From an uncultured Cytophagales bacterium (GTDB taxonomy: Bacteria; Bacteroidota; Bacteroidia; Cytophagales; 172606-1): DNA of 60,988 nt. A program made the translations under genes and the position numbers. Shown here piece after piece: positions 1-8,472 of this stretch. The notes under the pieces were generated by a model. It had not been told where the DNA came from. It made no database searches and saw nothing but the letters and a program-made list of their open reading frames with translations. The number at the start of each line of letters is the position of its first letter. The first letter of the stretch is position 1. The stretch is from contig CADCTQ010000405.1 of assembly GCA_902805615.1 (NCBI GenBank), forward strand, positions 1 to 60,988, read 5' to 3'.

Positions 1-1
1 G

Positions 2-928
2 GGCGTCGGTCCCGGCGACGAGGTGATCTGCCCGACGTTTACCTTCTCGGCCACCATCAATCCCATTCTGTACCAGGGAGCCACGCCGGTGTTCGTGGAC
101 AGCGACACGTCTACCTGGAACCTGAGCGTGGACGAAACGCGCCGCGCCATCGAAGACCGGCTCGCCAAGGGCAAAAAGCCCAAGGCCCTGATCATCGTGC
201 ACCTCTACGGCCAGGCGGCGAAGATGTGGCAACTGATGGCGCTGGCCGAAAAGTACGACCTGCCGGTGATCGAGGATGCGGCCGAGGCGCTGGGGGCTAC
301 GTACGAAGGCAAGGCGCTGGGTACGTTCGGCACGTTCGGCATTCTCTCCTTCAACGGCAACAAGATCATCACCACGTCGGGCGGCGGCGCCCTGCTGGGC
401 AACGACGGGGCATTGATCGAAAAGGCCCGCTTCCTGGCGACGCAGGCCCGGGACCCGGCCCCGCACTACCAGCATTCGCAGGTGGGCTACAATTACCGCA
501 TGAGCAACGTGGTGGCGGGCATCGGCCGCGGCCAACTGGAGGTGCTGCCGGAACGGGTAGCACGCCGGCGGGAGATTTTTGCCTTCTACCAAAAGGCGTT
601 TGCGGACATTCCCGCCATCTCCTTCTCGCCGGAGTTCTCCGACACGACGGGCAACCGCTGGCTGACCTGCCTCGTGGTGGACGAAACGCAGTCGGGCGGC
701 GTCACGCGGGAAACGATCCGGCTGGCGCTGGCGGAAGACAACATTGAAGCCCGTCCGCTCTGGAAGCCGATGCACCTGCAACCGGTATTTGCGGGGTACC
801 CCTACTACGGCAGCGGCGTTGCCGAAGACCTCTTCAACCGGGGCCTCTGCCTGCCTTCGGGCTCTAACTTATTGCCGGAAGACCTGGACCGGGTCGTGCG
901 GATCGTGCGCGGGGTGTTCGGGAAGTAG
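2..928 (+). CDS. DegT/DnrJ/EryC1/StrS-family sugar aminotransferase (5' truncated by window edge)
   Basis: PLP-dependent aminotransferase of the sugar-nucleotide type, which normally makes amino sugars for surface polysaccharide or glycan. The reading frame is open from base 2 (GVGPGDEVICPTFTFSA), so the true start lies before the window. The GTG at 23 is internal, because the GVGPGDEVI segment ahead of it is conserved in the family. Seen: the substrate/PLP region PTFTFSATINPI, the VIEDAAEALG strand with the PLP-contacting aspartate, and NGNKIITTSGGG, whose lysine is the expected Schiff-base residue. The C-terminal WKPMHLQPVF is typical of GDP-perosamine synthase/PglE-like members. The exact sugar substrate cannot be told. 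The neighbour downstream is convergent, so operon partners lie outside the window. Confidence 0.9.
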   Translation, partial: GVGPGDEVICPTFTFSATINPILYQGATPVFVDSDTSTWNLSVDETRRAIEDRLAKGKKPKALIIVHLYGQAAKMWQLMALAEKYDLPVIEDAAEALGATYEGKALGTFGTFGILSFNGNKIITTSGGGALLGNDGALIEKARFLATQARDPAPHYQHSQVGYNYRMSNVVAGIGRGQLEVLPERVARRREIFAFYQKAFADIPAISFSPEFSDTTGNRWLTCLVVDETQSGGVTRETIRLALAEDNIEARPLWKPMHLQPVFAGYPYYGSGVAEDLFNRGLCLPSGSNLLPEDLDRVVRIVRGVFGK

Positions 929-961
929 GGCTTCGCGGGGATGTAATTGGAGAGAATCTAC

Positions 962-1040
962 CGCCACCAAGACACAAAGGCACTAAGGTTCACAATGGAA
1001 ACGGCTTCGTGTTCCTTTGTGTCTTAGTGCCTTTGTGGCG
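962..1040. repeat. Imperfect inverted repeat between convergent genes
   Basis: Two 27-nt arms (962-988 and 1014-1040) pair at about 22 of 27 positions. Both are built from variants of CACAAAGGCACTAAG. The repeat sits between the ends of the aminotransferase and the GH3-like gene, so it could act as a bidirectional terminator. It has no U-tract, and it resembles the other word-built inverted repeats in this window. Confidence 0.65.
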
Positions 1041-1074
1041 AAATGAGTGCGAAACGGGTGAAGTCCCCGGTATC

Positions 1075-2595
1075 CTACCGCACCGCCGAAATCATGCCCA
1101 TGATGTCATCCACGTACTCCCGCGAATTAGACAGGCGCGGCACCTTGTTCTGGCCCCCGAGCTTGCCCCGTTTTTTGAGCCAGTTGTAGAACGTCCCTTC
1201 CGGCACGTTGTGCACCACCGGCATTTGCAGCGCCATGTCCTGGTACCGCTTGGCGTCGTAATCCGAGTTGATTTCACGCAGCGTCCGGTCCAGCACCTCC
1301 GTGAACGCCGCCAGGCTACCCGGCTCTTTGGCAAACTCGATGATCCACTCGTGGCCGCCCTTGCTGCGGTTGCCCATGTAGAGCGGCGCCGCCGTAAAGT
1401 TCTCCACGATGGCCCCCGTGGCTTCGCAGGCCCGCGTGATCGCCAGCTCGGCGTTTTCCACGATCACCTCCTCGCCGAAGGCATTGATGAAATGCTTGGT
1501 GCGGCCCGAAATGCGGATGCGGTACGGGTTAATGGAAGTAAACTTCACCGTGTCGCCGATCTTGTAGCGCCACAGGCCGCCGTTGGTTGAAATGACCAGG
1601 GCGTAATTTTTGTCCAGTTCCACCTGGTCTAGCGTGAGGGTGCGGGGATGTTCCTCGCCCAGTTCGTCGAGCGGCACGAATTCGTAGAACACGCCGTAGT
1701 CGAGCATCAGCAGCATGTCTTCGGCCCCTGTGCGGTCCTGCAAGCCGAAAAAGCCCTCCGACGCGTTGTAAATTTCCACGTAGTTCATCTTCTCCGAAGG
1801 GATCATGGACCGGAACAGTTCCCGGTAGGGCGTAAAGGAAACGGCCCCGTGGGCGAACAGTTCGAGGTTCGGCCACACTTCCAGGATGTTCGATTTGCCC
1901 GTGATTTCGAGGATGCGCCGGATGAGCACGATGGTCCAGGTCGGTACGCCGAGGATGCTGGTCACGTTTTCCTGCATGGTCACCTGGGCCATCTTTTCGA
2001 TCTTCTCCTCCCACTTGTCCATCAGCGCCACGTCGAGGCCCGGCGTGCGGATGAACTGCGCCCAGATGGGCAGGTTCTTCATCACCACCGCCGACACGTC
2101 GCCCACGTAGGAGTCGGTATCGCCGGTGTTGGGCTGGAGGCTGCCGCCGATGGAAAGCGCCTTGCCGAGGAAGAACTTGGTGTCGGGATTGTTGTGGGCG
2201 TACACGGTGATCAGGTCCTTGCCCCCCTGGAAATGGCAGTCGTCCAGGGATTCCTGCGACACCGGGATGAACTTGCTCCGGGCGTTGGTGGTGCCCGACG
2301 ACTTGGCGAACCACTTGATGTCGCTGGGCCACAGTACGTTCTGCTCACCCGCCATCATGCGTTCGATGTACGGGAACAGCGTTTCGTAGGGCGCCACGGG
2401 CACCCGTTCGCGGAAGTCATCCACCGTGCGGATGGAGGCGTAGTCGTAGCGGCGGCCCCATTCGGTGTCTTTGGCGGTGCGGAGCAGCCGGCTGAACTGC
2501 TCCTGCTGCACGTCGTGCGGATGCTGCATGAAGAATTCGATCTGCGAGACCCGCTTCTTCATCAGCCAGGACAAAATCGTATTCAGAAGTTCCAT
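1075..2595 (-). CDS. GH3 auxin-responsive promoter family protein (acyl-adenylating enzyme)
   Basis: 506-aa member of the GH3 branch of the adenylate-forming superfamily. Plant relatives join amino acids to acyl acids through acyl-AMP; the bacterial substrate is unknown. Seen: ATP motif I SSGTTNARSK at about residues 99-108, motif II YNASEGFFG near 275-285, and motif III WRYKIGDTVKF near 345. All three adenylate-binding motifs are intact, so the protein should be active. The start ATG at 2595 gives MELLNTILSWLMKKR, a normal family N-terminus. It lies upstream of lptB's stop on the same strand direction but is separated from it by a 161-bp repeat-like gap, so co-transcription is uncertain. Length matches the Bacteroidota family. 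Confidence 0.9.
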   Translation of the reverse strand: MELLNTILSWLMKKRVSQIEFFMQHPHDVQQEQFSRLLRTAKDTEWGRRYDYASIRTVDDFRERVPVAPYETLFPYIERMMAGEQNVLWPSDIKWFAKSSGTTNARSKFIPVSQESLDDCHFQGGKDLITVYAHNNPDTKFFLGKALSIGGSLQPNTGDTDSYVGDVSAVVMKNLPIWAQFIRTPGLDVALMDKWEEKIEKMAQVTMQENVTSILGVPTWTIVLIRRILEITGKSNILEVWPNLELFAHGAVSFTPYRELFRSMIPSEKMNYVEIYNASEGFFGLQDRTGAEDMLLMLDYGVFYEFVPLDELGEEHPRTLTLDQVELDKNYALVISTNGGLWRYKIGDTVKFTSINPYRIRISGRTKHFINAFGEEVIVENAELAITRACEATGAIVENFTAAPLYMGNRSKGGHEWIIEFAKEPGSLAAFTEVLDRTLREINSDYDAKRYQDMALQMPVVHNVPEGTFYNWLKKRGKLGGQNKVPRLSNSREYVDDIMGMISAVR

Positions 2596-2619
2596 AAAGT
2601 GGTTTGCGTGGTACGGCGG

Positions 2620-2756
2620 AGGGCAGGCGGCAAAGGGTAGCAGGGAAAGGGCTCAACGCGGAGGGCAAAGAGAAAGGTACGCACTTCGGTGCATGCAACG
2701 CCTCTCTCCCTGCCCCCTGCGCCAAGCCCGCTGCCCTTCGCCCCGGGCGCTCCGCC
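2620..2756. repeat. Degenerate purine/pyrimidine inverted repeat
   Basis: The left half (about 2620-2680) is purine-rich with GGGCAAAG-type words. The right half (about 2705-2756) is the pyrimidine-rich counterpart with CTGCCC and CCCTTCGCC words, so the gap can fold back on itself imperfectly. It lies between the GH3-like gene and lptB, both on the minus strand. Confidence 0.4.
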
Positions 2757-3497
2757 CTATACTTTAAATCTTTTCTTACGGAATTCGAAGCTTTCGCCGA
2801 GGTAGGCTTTCCGGACCCGTTCGTCTTTTACGATGTCTTCGGGAATGCCGGAAGCGAGAATCTTGCCTTCCGCCAGCAGGTAGGCCCGGTCCGTAATGGA
2901 TAACGTCTCGTTTACGTTGTGATCGGTAATAAGGATGCCGATATTCTTGGTTTTCAGCCGCGCCACGATGATCTGGATCTCTTCCACGGCCAGCGGGTCC
3001 ACGCCGGCGAAGGGTTCGTCGAGGAGCACGAACTTGGGGTCTACGGCCAGGGCGCGGGCAATTTCGGTGCGCCGCCGCTCCCCGCCCGACAGCACGCGGC
3101 CCATGTTTTTGCGCACGTGGGTGAGGCTGAACTCTTCGAGCAGTTGCTCGGTCTTTTCGCGCTGCTCGGGCTTGGACAGCTTGGTCATTTCGAGCACGGC
3201 CATGATGTTTTCCTCCACCGTGAGGGTGCGGAACACCGAGGCTTCCTGCGCCAGGTAGCCCACGCCCCGCTTGGCCCGCTGGTACATGGGCAGCTTGGTA
3301 ATGTCTTCGGTGTCGAGGTAAATGTGGCCCGAGTTGGGTTTGATCAGCCCCACGATCATGTAGAACGTGGTGGTCTTGCCGGCGCCGTTCGGCCCGAGCA
3401 GCCCCACGATTTCGCCCTGCGTGACCTCCACCGACACGTCATTGGCGACCGTGCGGGAGCCGTACTGTTTTACCAAATGTTCTGAACGAAGTATCAT
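2757..3497 (-). CDS. lptB: LPS export ABC transporter ATP-binding protein LptB
   Basis: 246-aa cytoplasmic ATPase that powers LptFG extraction of lipopolysaccharide from the inner membrane and its passage over the LptC-A-D bridge. Seen in order: Walker A GPNGAGKT (35-42), Q-loop region YLAQEASVF (81-89), ABC signature LSGGERRR (136-143), Walker [11 protein letters not shown] (156-165) and H-loop histidine ILITDHNV (H193). The long [12 protein letters not shown] signature and the [13 protein letters not shown] segment are diagnostic of LptB rather than LivF/LivG-type ATPases. No lpt partner genes are adjacent. The upstream gap carries an inverted repeat shared in wording with 20160-20258. Confidence 0.95.
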   Translation of the reverse strand: MILRSEHLVKQYGSRTVANDVSVEVTQGEIVGLLGPNGAGKTTTFYMIVGLIKPNSGHIYLDTEDITKLPMYQRAKRGVGYLAQEASVFRTLTVEENIMAVLEMTKLSKPEQREKTEQLLEEFSLTHVRKNMGRVLSGGERRRTEIARALAVDPKFVLLDEPFAGVDPLAVEEIQIIVARLKTKNIGILITDHNVNETLSITDRAYLLAEGKILASGIPEDIVKDERVRKAYLGESFEFRKKRFKV

Positions 3498-3507
3498 GGT
3501 TTTTTTG

Positions 3508-3637
3508 AGAAGCGAGGAGCCAGGAGTGAGAAGCGAGAAGACCGTTACGCGTGGATAGCCTTTAGCAATAATACCGCCAGCTTCCGTGCCCGGCGGGCTT
3601 TTTTCTTCTCGCTCCTCGCTTCTCGCTCCTCACTTCT
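3508..3637. repeat. Inverted repeat of GAGAAGCGAGGAG words
   Basis: The left arm (about 3508-3541) is made of repeated GAGAAGCGAG and AGGAGTGAG words. The right arm (about 3604-3637) is its complement, CTTCTCGCTCC. The same words form the arms at 20160-20258. It lies between recJ and lptB, both on the minus strand. Confidence 0.7.
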
Positions 3638-3644
3638 TTATTTC

Positions 3645-5351
3645 TCATTCCTCATAAAACTTAATGTCCTTGATCAACAATTGCAGGCTCTTCTGGTCGC
3701 GGTAGTTGTTTTCGGTCACCTGGTAGCAGAGCCGGAACGGTTTGCCCGTGGCCACGCCCTCGAAGTAGCGGGCAAGCCCGAAGCCGATGGCCTCGAAGGG
3801 GTGGCTGCCGTGCTGGTATACGTGGATCTTGAGGTGCTGGTCTTTGATGATGCGCGGAAACTCGGCGTACACCTGCTCGGTGACGAACACGGGCCGCATG
3901 TTCTGGGGACCAAACGGGCCCATCTGGCTCAGTACGCCGTAGAACCGGTTGGTGATTTCGCGGAAATCCAGCCGGGTATCAATTTCAACCTGCGGGATGA
4001 GCTGCTCGTCGCGGATGCGGCTGGCGACCACCGCTTCGAACTTCTGCCGGAACGCCGGGAAGTTTTCGGGCTTCAGCGTGAGGCCCGCCGCGTGGGTGTG
4101 GCCCCCGAACTGTTCGAGCAGTTCGGCGCATTCGGCAATGGCCTCGTACACGTCGAACCCCGTCACCGACCGGGCCGAGCCGGCCAGCTTGCCCTGCGAG
4201 TTGGTGAGAATGATGGTGGGGCGGTGGTACTTTTCGATGCACCGCGACGCCACGATGCCGATCACGCCCTTGTGCCAGTCGTCCTTGAGCAGCACGGTGG
4301 TTTTGGCGCCCCGCAGCACCTCGTCGCCTTCGATCATGGACAGCGCCTCGCGGGTGATGTTGACGTCGAACTCCTGCCGGTCGCGGTTGTTGAGGTTGAT
4401 CTGCCGGGCCAGTTCCAGGGCTTCCTCTTCGGAGTGGGCCAGCAGCATCTGGATGGAAGCACTGGCGTGGGCAATGCGGCCGGCCGCGTTGATGCGGGGC
4501 CCCAGCCCGAACACCACGTTGCTGATTTCGAGTTCCTTGCCTTCCAGGCCGGCCACCTTGATGAGGGCCCGCAGGCCGGGCCGCGGGTTTTGATTAAGTT
4601 GCTTGAGGCCGCAGTGGGCCATCACCCGGTTTTCGCCCGTGATGGGCACCAGGTCGGCGGCAATGCTCACGGCCAGCAGGTCCATGAACGGGTAGAGCCG
4701 GTCGAGCGAGAGGTTGTTGCGCAGGCAGAAGCCGTGCAGGAATTTGAATCCCACGCCGCAGCCGGAAAGTTCTTTGTAGGGGTACGGGCAGTCGGGCCGC
4801 TTGGGGTCGAGCACGGCCACCGCGTCGGGCAGCACCTCGTCGGGCCGGTGGTGGTCGCAGATGATGAAATCCATGCCCAGTTCCCGGGCGTAGGCCACCT
4901 TGTCGGCCGACTTGATGCCGCAGTCGAGGCTCACCACCAGCTTTACGCCGTGGGCGTGGGCATGGTCGAGGCCCTGCCGCGAAATGCCGTACCCTTCGCC
5001 GTAGCGGTCGGGCACGTAGTAGATCAGGTTGGAATGCAGGGTTTGCAGAAAGCCGTAGAACAACGCCACCGACGTCGTGCCGTCCACGTCGTAGTCGCCG
5101 TACACCATGATGGTCTCGTTCTGGCCGAGGGCTTCTTCGAGCCGGGCCACGGCCAGGTCCATGTCCTTCATCAGGAAGGGGTCGTGCAGGTCTTGCAGCG
5201 AAGGGCGGAAATACGATTTGGCTTCGGAGTACGTGGCAATCCCGCGTTGCAGCAGTAAGGTCGCTACCGGTTGGTTCACGCGGATGGCGGCGGCCAGGGC
5301 AGCCACCTCCGCGGGGGGAGGCGTCGGTTTCAACGTCCAGCGGTATTCCAT
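3645..5351 (-). CDS. recJ: Single-stranded-DNA-specific 5'-3' exonuclease RecJ
   Basis: 568-aa DHH-superfamily nuclease acting in recombinational repair and base-excision/mismatch repair. It degrades single-stranded DNA 5' to 3'. Seen: motif I VYGDYDVDGTTS (about 83-94), motif II SLDCGI (141-146), the DHH motif ICDHHRPDEV (D166-H167-H168), INAAGRIAHA near 290, and the DHHA1 motif GGHTHAAGL near residue 410. All metal-binding aspartates and histidines are present and length is normal for RecJ. The start ATG at 5351 gives MEYRWTLKP, the usual Bacteroidota N-terminus. It is divergent from grpE across a 331-bp gap. Confidence 0.96.
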   Translation of the reverse strand: MEYRWTLKPTPPPAEVAALAAAIRVNQPVATLLLQRGIATYSEAKSYFRPSLQDLHDPFLMKDMDLAVARLEEALGQNETIMVYGDYDVDGTTSVALFYGFLQTLHSNLIYYVPDRYGEGYGISRQGLDHAHAHGVKLVVSLDCGIKSADKVAYARELGMDFIICDHHRPDEVLPDAVAVLDPKRPDCPYPYKELSGCGVGFKFLHGFCLRNNLSLDRLYPFMDLLAVSIAADLVPITGENRVMAHCGLKQLNQNPRPGLRALIKVAGLEGKELEISNVVFGLGPRINAAGRIAHASASIQMLLAHSEEEALELARQINLNNRDRQEFDVNITREALSMIEGDEVLRGAKTTVLLKDDWHKGVIGIVASRCIEKYHRPTIILTNSQGKLAGSARSVTGFDVYEAIAECAELLEQFGGHTHAAGLTLKPENFPAFRQKFEAVVASRIRDEQLIPQVEIDTRLDFREITNRFYGVLSQMGPFGPQNMRPVFVTEQVYAEFPRIIKDQHLKIHVYQHGSHPFEAIGFGLARYFEGVATGKPFRLCYQVTENNYRDQKSLQLLIKDIKFYEE

Positions 5352-5682
5352 AGGACCAATAGGGTATTTTTCGTAAAAAAATGGCGGCGGAAGGAGCGCA
5401 AATCCCCGGGGATTCTCCCCAAGATAAGGAAGCCGTTCTTACAAAACTACACTTTTCGCGCAATACCGCCGGCCGGGCGGCCGGCGACGGAAGCCTGCCT
5501 TTCGTGCCAAGTTGTCATACTTTTGCGGCTGGCAAAAAAATTGCCGCTGGCAAACAGTTGCTTACGGAAAGCGCCTGGAATTTTCGCACTGAGGCGGAAA
5601 TTACTTTTATGCAAACATTGTTCATTTGGATAACCAACGATTACGTTCATTTATATTTAGCTTTTTTAAAAAATTGCCAATT
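5352..5682. other. Divergent intergenic region recJ/grpE
   Basis: This 331-bp non-coding stretch carries the promoters of both divergent genes. Overlapping small open frames here lack coding character. It contains two near-identical copies of a GCGGCTGGCAAA-type word (about 5525-5556) and an AT-rich run before grpE. No CIRCE operator was found despite the downstream heat-shock genes. Confidence 0.6.
5518..5525 (+). promoter_or_regulatory. Candidate Bacteroidota -7 box for grpE-dnaJ
   Basis: TACTTTTG matches the Bacteroidota housekeeping -7 consensus TAnnTTTG exactly and points toward grpE. It would give a leader of about 150 nt. No clear TTG -33 element at the usual spacing was found, so the call is tentative. 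Confidence 0.35.
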
Positions 5683-6249
5683 ATGGAACACGAAAAAGAC
5701 AAGGTAGTGGAGGAAAACGGCAACCAGCCCGTGCAGGACCACCTCGCGGAGACGGAAGTAGCCGAAAACCAACCCGAGCAAGTTTCCGCCGCTACTGCCA
5801 CCGGTGCCGAAAAACTGACAGCCGATCTGCAAGAAGCCAAAGATAAATACCTGCGCCTGCTCGCCGACTTCGAAAACTTCCGGCGCCGCACGGCCAAGGA
5901 AAAGATTGAATCCTACGGCAACGCCCAGGGCGAACTGATGAAGGTGCTGCTGCCCGTGCTCGACGATTTCCAGCGCGGCCTCAAGGCATCGGCCACCGCC
6001 CCGGACGCCGCCGCCGTGCGCGAAGGCATGGAACTGATCTACCACAAACTCTACCGGGCCCTCGAACAGAAGGGCTTAAAGCCCATGGATGCCGCGCAGA
6101 CGGAGTTCAACCCCGACCTGCACGAAGCCATTACGCAGGTGCCCGCCCCGAGCGACAACCTCAAAGGCAAGGTGATTGACGAGGTGGAGAAAGGCTACTA
6201 CCTGCAAGACAAGGTGCTGCGGTTTGCAAAAGTAATCGTGGGCGCCTAG
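5683..6249 (+). CDS. grpE: Nucleotide exchange factor GrpE
   Basis: 188-aa co-chaperone that releases ADP from DnaK, letting the Hsp70 cycle turn over. Seen: an acidic disordered N-terminus, a long coiled-coil helix (TADLQEAKDKYLRLLADFEN), the family segment FRRRTAKEKIE, and the C-terminal beta-wing region NPDLHEAITQVPAP..KVIDEVEKGYYLQDKVLRFAKV. I chose ATG 5683 (MEHEKDKVVEEN). The longer frame begins with a TTG at 5626 and adds a hydrophobic, non-conserved leader. dnaJ follows 106 bp downstream on the same strand, so they are probably one heat-shock operon. dnaK is not in the window. Confidence 0.96.
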   Translation: MEHEKDKVVEENGNQPVQDHLAETEVAENQPEQVSAATATGAEKLTADLQEAKDKYLRLLADFENFRRRTAKEKIESYGNAQGELMKVLLPVLDDFQRGLKASATAPDAAAVREGMELIYHKLYRALEQKGLKPMDAAQTEFNPDLHEAITQVPAPSDNLKGKVIDEVEKGYYLQDKVLRFAKVIVGA

Positions 6250-6355
6250 TGAATCAGATCAAGCGAACGAGATCAAGATAAATGGTTATTGAGTGAATGA
6301 GTTTGTGAGTTGATGAGGAATAGCTGACTCATTGACCGGTAACTTAACAAGAGAC

Positions 6356-7507
6356 ATGGCTACGAAAAGAGACTATTACGAGGTATTGGGGGTAAGCAAA
6401 ACGGCTACCGTCGAGGAGATCAAGAAGGCCTACCGGATGATGGCGATCAAGTTCCACCCGGACAAGAACCCCAACGACCCCACGGCGGAGGAGAAGTTCA
6501 AGGAGGCGGCCGAGGCTTACGAAGTGCTCAGCAACACCGAAAAACGCCAGCGGTACGACCAGTTCGGCCACCGCGGCATGAACGGCGGCGGCTTCGGCGC
6601 GGGCGGCAACATGAGCATGGAGGACATTTTCTCCCAGTTCGGCGACATTTTCGGCCAGGGCAGCCCGTTCGAGAGTTTCTTCGGCGGGGCCGGCGGCCAG
6701 GGCCGCCGCCCGGTGCGCAAAGGCTCCAACCTGCGCATCAAGCTGAAGCTCAACCTGGAAGAAATTGCCAACGGCGCCGACAAGAAGATCAAGGTGAAGC
6801 GCTACGTGGCCTGCCAGACGTGCAGCGGCAACGGCTCCAAAAATGGCACGGCCCTGTCGAACTGCACCCGCTGCAACGGCAGCGGCCAGGAACGGCGCGT
6901 GGTCAACACCATGCTCGGGCAAATGGTCTCCACCAGCACCTGCTCCACCTGCAACGGCGAAGGCAAGATCGTGACCGACCGCTGCGAAACCTGCCACGGA
7001 GAGGGCCGCGTGACGGAGGAGGAAGTGATCCCGGTAAAGATTCCGGCCGGCGTGGGCGAAGGCATGCAGCTCTCCATGAGCGGCAAGGGCAACGTACCCC
7101 AGCGGGGCGGCATGCCCGGCGACCTGCTCATCGTGATCGAGGAGGAGCCGGACGAAGTCCTCAAGCGGGACGGCAACAACGTGGTGTACGACCTGCACAT
7201 CAACTTTGCCGATGCTGCCCTGGGAACCAACGTGGAGGTGCCCACCATCGAGGGCAAGGTGAAGATCAAGATTGACCCCGGCACGCAGTCGGGCAAGATC
7301 CTGCGCCTGAAGGGCAAGGGCATCAAGGACATCAACGGCTACAACCGCGGCGACCAGCTGGTGCACATCAACATCTGGACGCCCAAGAACCTGACCCGCG
7401 AAGAAACGACCCTGCTCGAACGCCTCCGCGACTCGCCCAACTTCGCCCCCAAACCCGGCAAGGACGAGAAAGGCTTCTTCGAAAAGATGAAGGAGTTCTT
7501 CCAGTAA
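6356..7507 (+). CDS. dnaJ: Molecular chaperone DnaJ (Hsp40, type I)
   Basis: 383-aa J-protein that delivers unfolded clients to DnaK and stimulates its ATPase. Seen in order: J domain with HPD at 34-36, Gly/Phe-rich linker (about 75-118), four CxxCxGxG zinc motifs at 153, 170, 196 and 210 ([32 protein letters not shown]), then the two client-binding beta domains and a C-terminal dimerisation helix. All zinc cysteines are present. The start ATG 6356 ([12 protein letters not shown]) is the conserved one; the longer frame from 6332 adds eight unconserved residues. It follows grpE and ends 23 bp before a perfect 39-bp-arm palindrome. Confidence 0.97.
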   Translation: MATKRDYYEVLGVSKTATVEEIKKAYRMMAIKFHPDKNPNDPTAEEKFKEAAEAYEVLSNTEKRQRYDQFGHRGMNGGGFGAGGNMSMEDIFSQFGDIFGQGSPFESFFGGAGGQGRRPVRKGSNLRIKLKLNLEEIANGADKKIKVKRYVACQTCSGNGSKNGTALSNCTRCNGSGQERRVVNTMLGQMVSTSTCSTCNGEGKIVTDRCETCHGEGRVTEEEVIPVKIPAGVGEGMQLSMSGKGNVPQRGGMPGDLLIVIEEEPDEVLKRDGNNVVYDLHINFADAALGTNVEVPTIEGKVKIKIDPGTQSGKILRLKGKGIKDINGYNRGDQLVHINIWTPKNLTREETTLLERLRDSPNFAPKPGKDEKGFFEKMKEFFQ

Positions 7508-7530
7508 CGGGTAGCCGGGTAGCTGAAGAT

Positions 7531-7610
7531 TCACCACGGAAACACGGAGAACCTGCGTAGAGACGCGATAAATCGCGTCTCTACGCAGGTTCTCCGTGTT
7601 TCCGTGGTGA
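7531..7610. repeat. Perfect 80-bp palindrome (39-bp arms, 2-nt loop)
   Basis: Arms 7531-7569 and 7572-7610 are exact reverse complements around an AA centre. It is built of an outer CACGGAAACACGGAG word and an inner GAGACGCGAT/ATCGCGTCTC core; the core recurs at 9482-9501. It sits between the convergent ends of dnaJ and the next gene, so it may terminate both transcripts, but it is far longer than a normal terminator stem. Confidence 0.9.
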
Positions 7611-7618
7611 ATATTTGA

Positions 7619-8314
7619 CTATCGGCCTCCGCCCCAGGCGAGAATGAGTGCGAGGGCCAGCAGGATCACCAGCGCGAAGATGGACATGTTGACGATGCCC
7701 AGGATCATGCCGGCCGTTGCCCGGCTCCGGTCGGCCGAGGTGCCCTTGCCGTCGCGAATCTGGGCCTTTGCCACGCCCCCGAACACCGCCGCCAGGATGC
7801 CGCTGATCAGCGCCAGCAGGGTCAATACGCCCGCTACCGCCCCGCTGGTGCCGGCGGAGGCCGCCACGCCCAGAATCAGGGCAACCAGGCCGCCCACCCC
7901 CAGGATCAGCGAAGCCAGGGCCATGCCGTTGCGGGCCGCTGGGGGGTTGTCCTGCCGGCCGGCAACGGGGTGCTTGCCCGCCAACGCAGTCCGGAGCATC
8001 CCTTTCACTTCCCGCCGCACCAGGGCGCGCTTAGGCGACTGGTGGGTAGCGCCAACTGCCGGCGGGTTACCGGCCGGTTGGGAAGCCACCGTGGCGGGCG
8101 GGGTTGGCCCTTCGGCAACTGGCGTTTCCCGGGTAAAGCTGCCCGCCGCGGCAACTGTGTCCGACGAAGCGTACGCCTCCCGGTCCGGGGAAGAGGGTTC
8201 GGCAGTGGCCGACGCCGGGGCCGCGGGGGTGGAGATGGAAAAAGCGGAAGGGTGCGGCATGCGGAAACAAGCCGTCAGCAGGCACGCCACGAGGGCAAAA
8301 AAGACGTTTTTCAT
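7619..8314 (-). CDS. Lipoprotein with C-terminal double-TM (DUF4190-like) segment
   Basis: 231-aa predicted envelope protein of unknown role. Seen: a signal peptide ending in lipobox LLTAC (Cys16), a long Pro/Ala/Ser-rich disordered stretch to about residue 120, then two hydrophobic segments (MALASLILGVGGLVALILG and AVAGVLTLLALISGILAAV) and a third (AGMILGIVNMSIFALVILLA) with small-residue packing. The repeated 'NGMALASLILG' pattern resembles DUF4190-type membrane domains seen in Bacteroidota proteins. A lipidated N-terminus plus three transmembrane helices suggests an inner-membrane-anchored protein. It is convergent with dnaJ and divergent from the ABC gene. The coding call is firm, the function unknown. 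Confidence 0.8.
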   Translation of the reverse strand: MKNVFFALVACLLTACFRMPHPSAFSISTPAAPASATAEPSSPDREAYASSDTVAAAGSFTRETPVAEGPTPPATVASQPAGNPPAVGATHQSPKRALVRREVKGMLRTALAGKHPVAGRQDNPPAARNGMALASLILGVGGLVALILGVAASAGTSGAVAGVLTLLALISGILAAVFGGVAKAQIRDGKGTSADRSRATAGMILGIVNMSIFALVILLALALILAWGGGR

Positions 8315-8472
8315 GAATGAATTAGAGTGAAGCGAAGTATACTTTTTATTCTTTTTCCTTCAAAACATCCGCCCGGGAATATTCGCGGGGGCATCCCGGC
8401 AGGGTAACCCGATTTTCGGCGGCAAAAGGTTACGATGTGGGCTTTCTTGCATAAATTAGTGTTCAACTTCAA

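Noticed and set aside
5352-5682. CIRCE operator before grpE-dnaJ
   Set aside because: No TTAGCACTC..GAGTGCTAA inverted repeat could be found in the leader.
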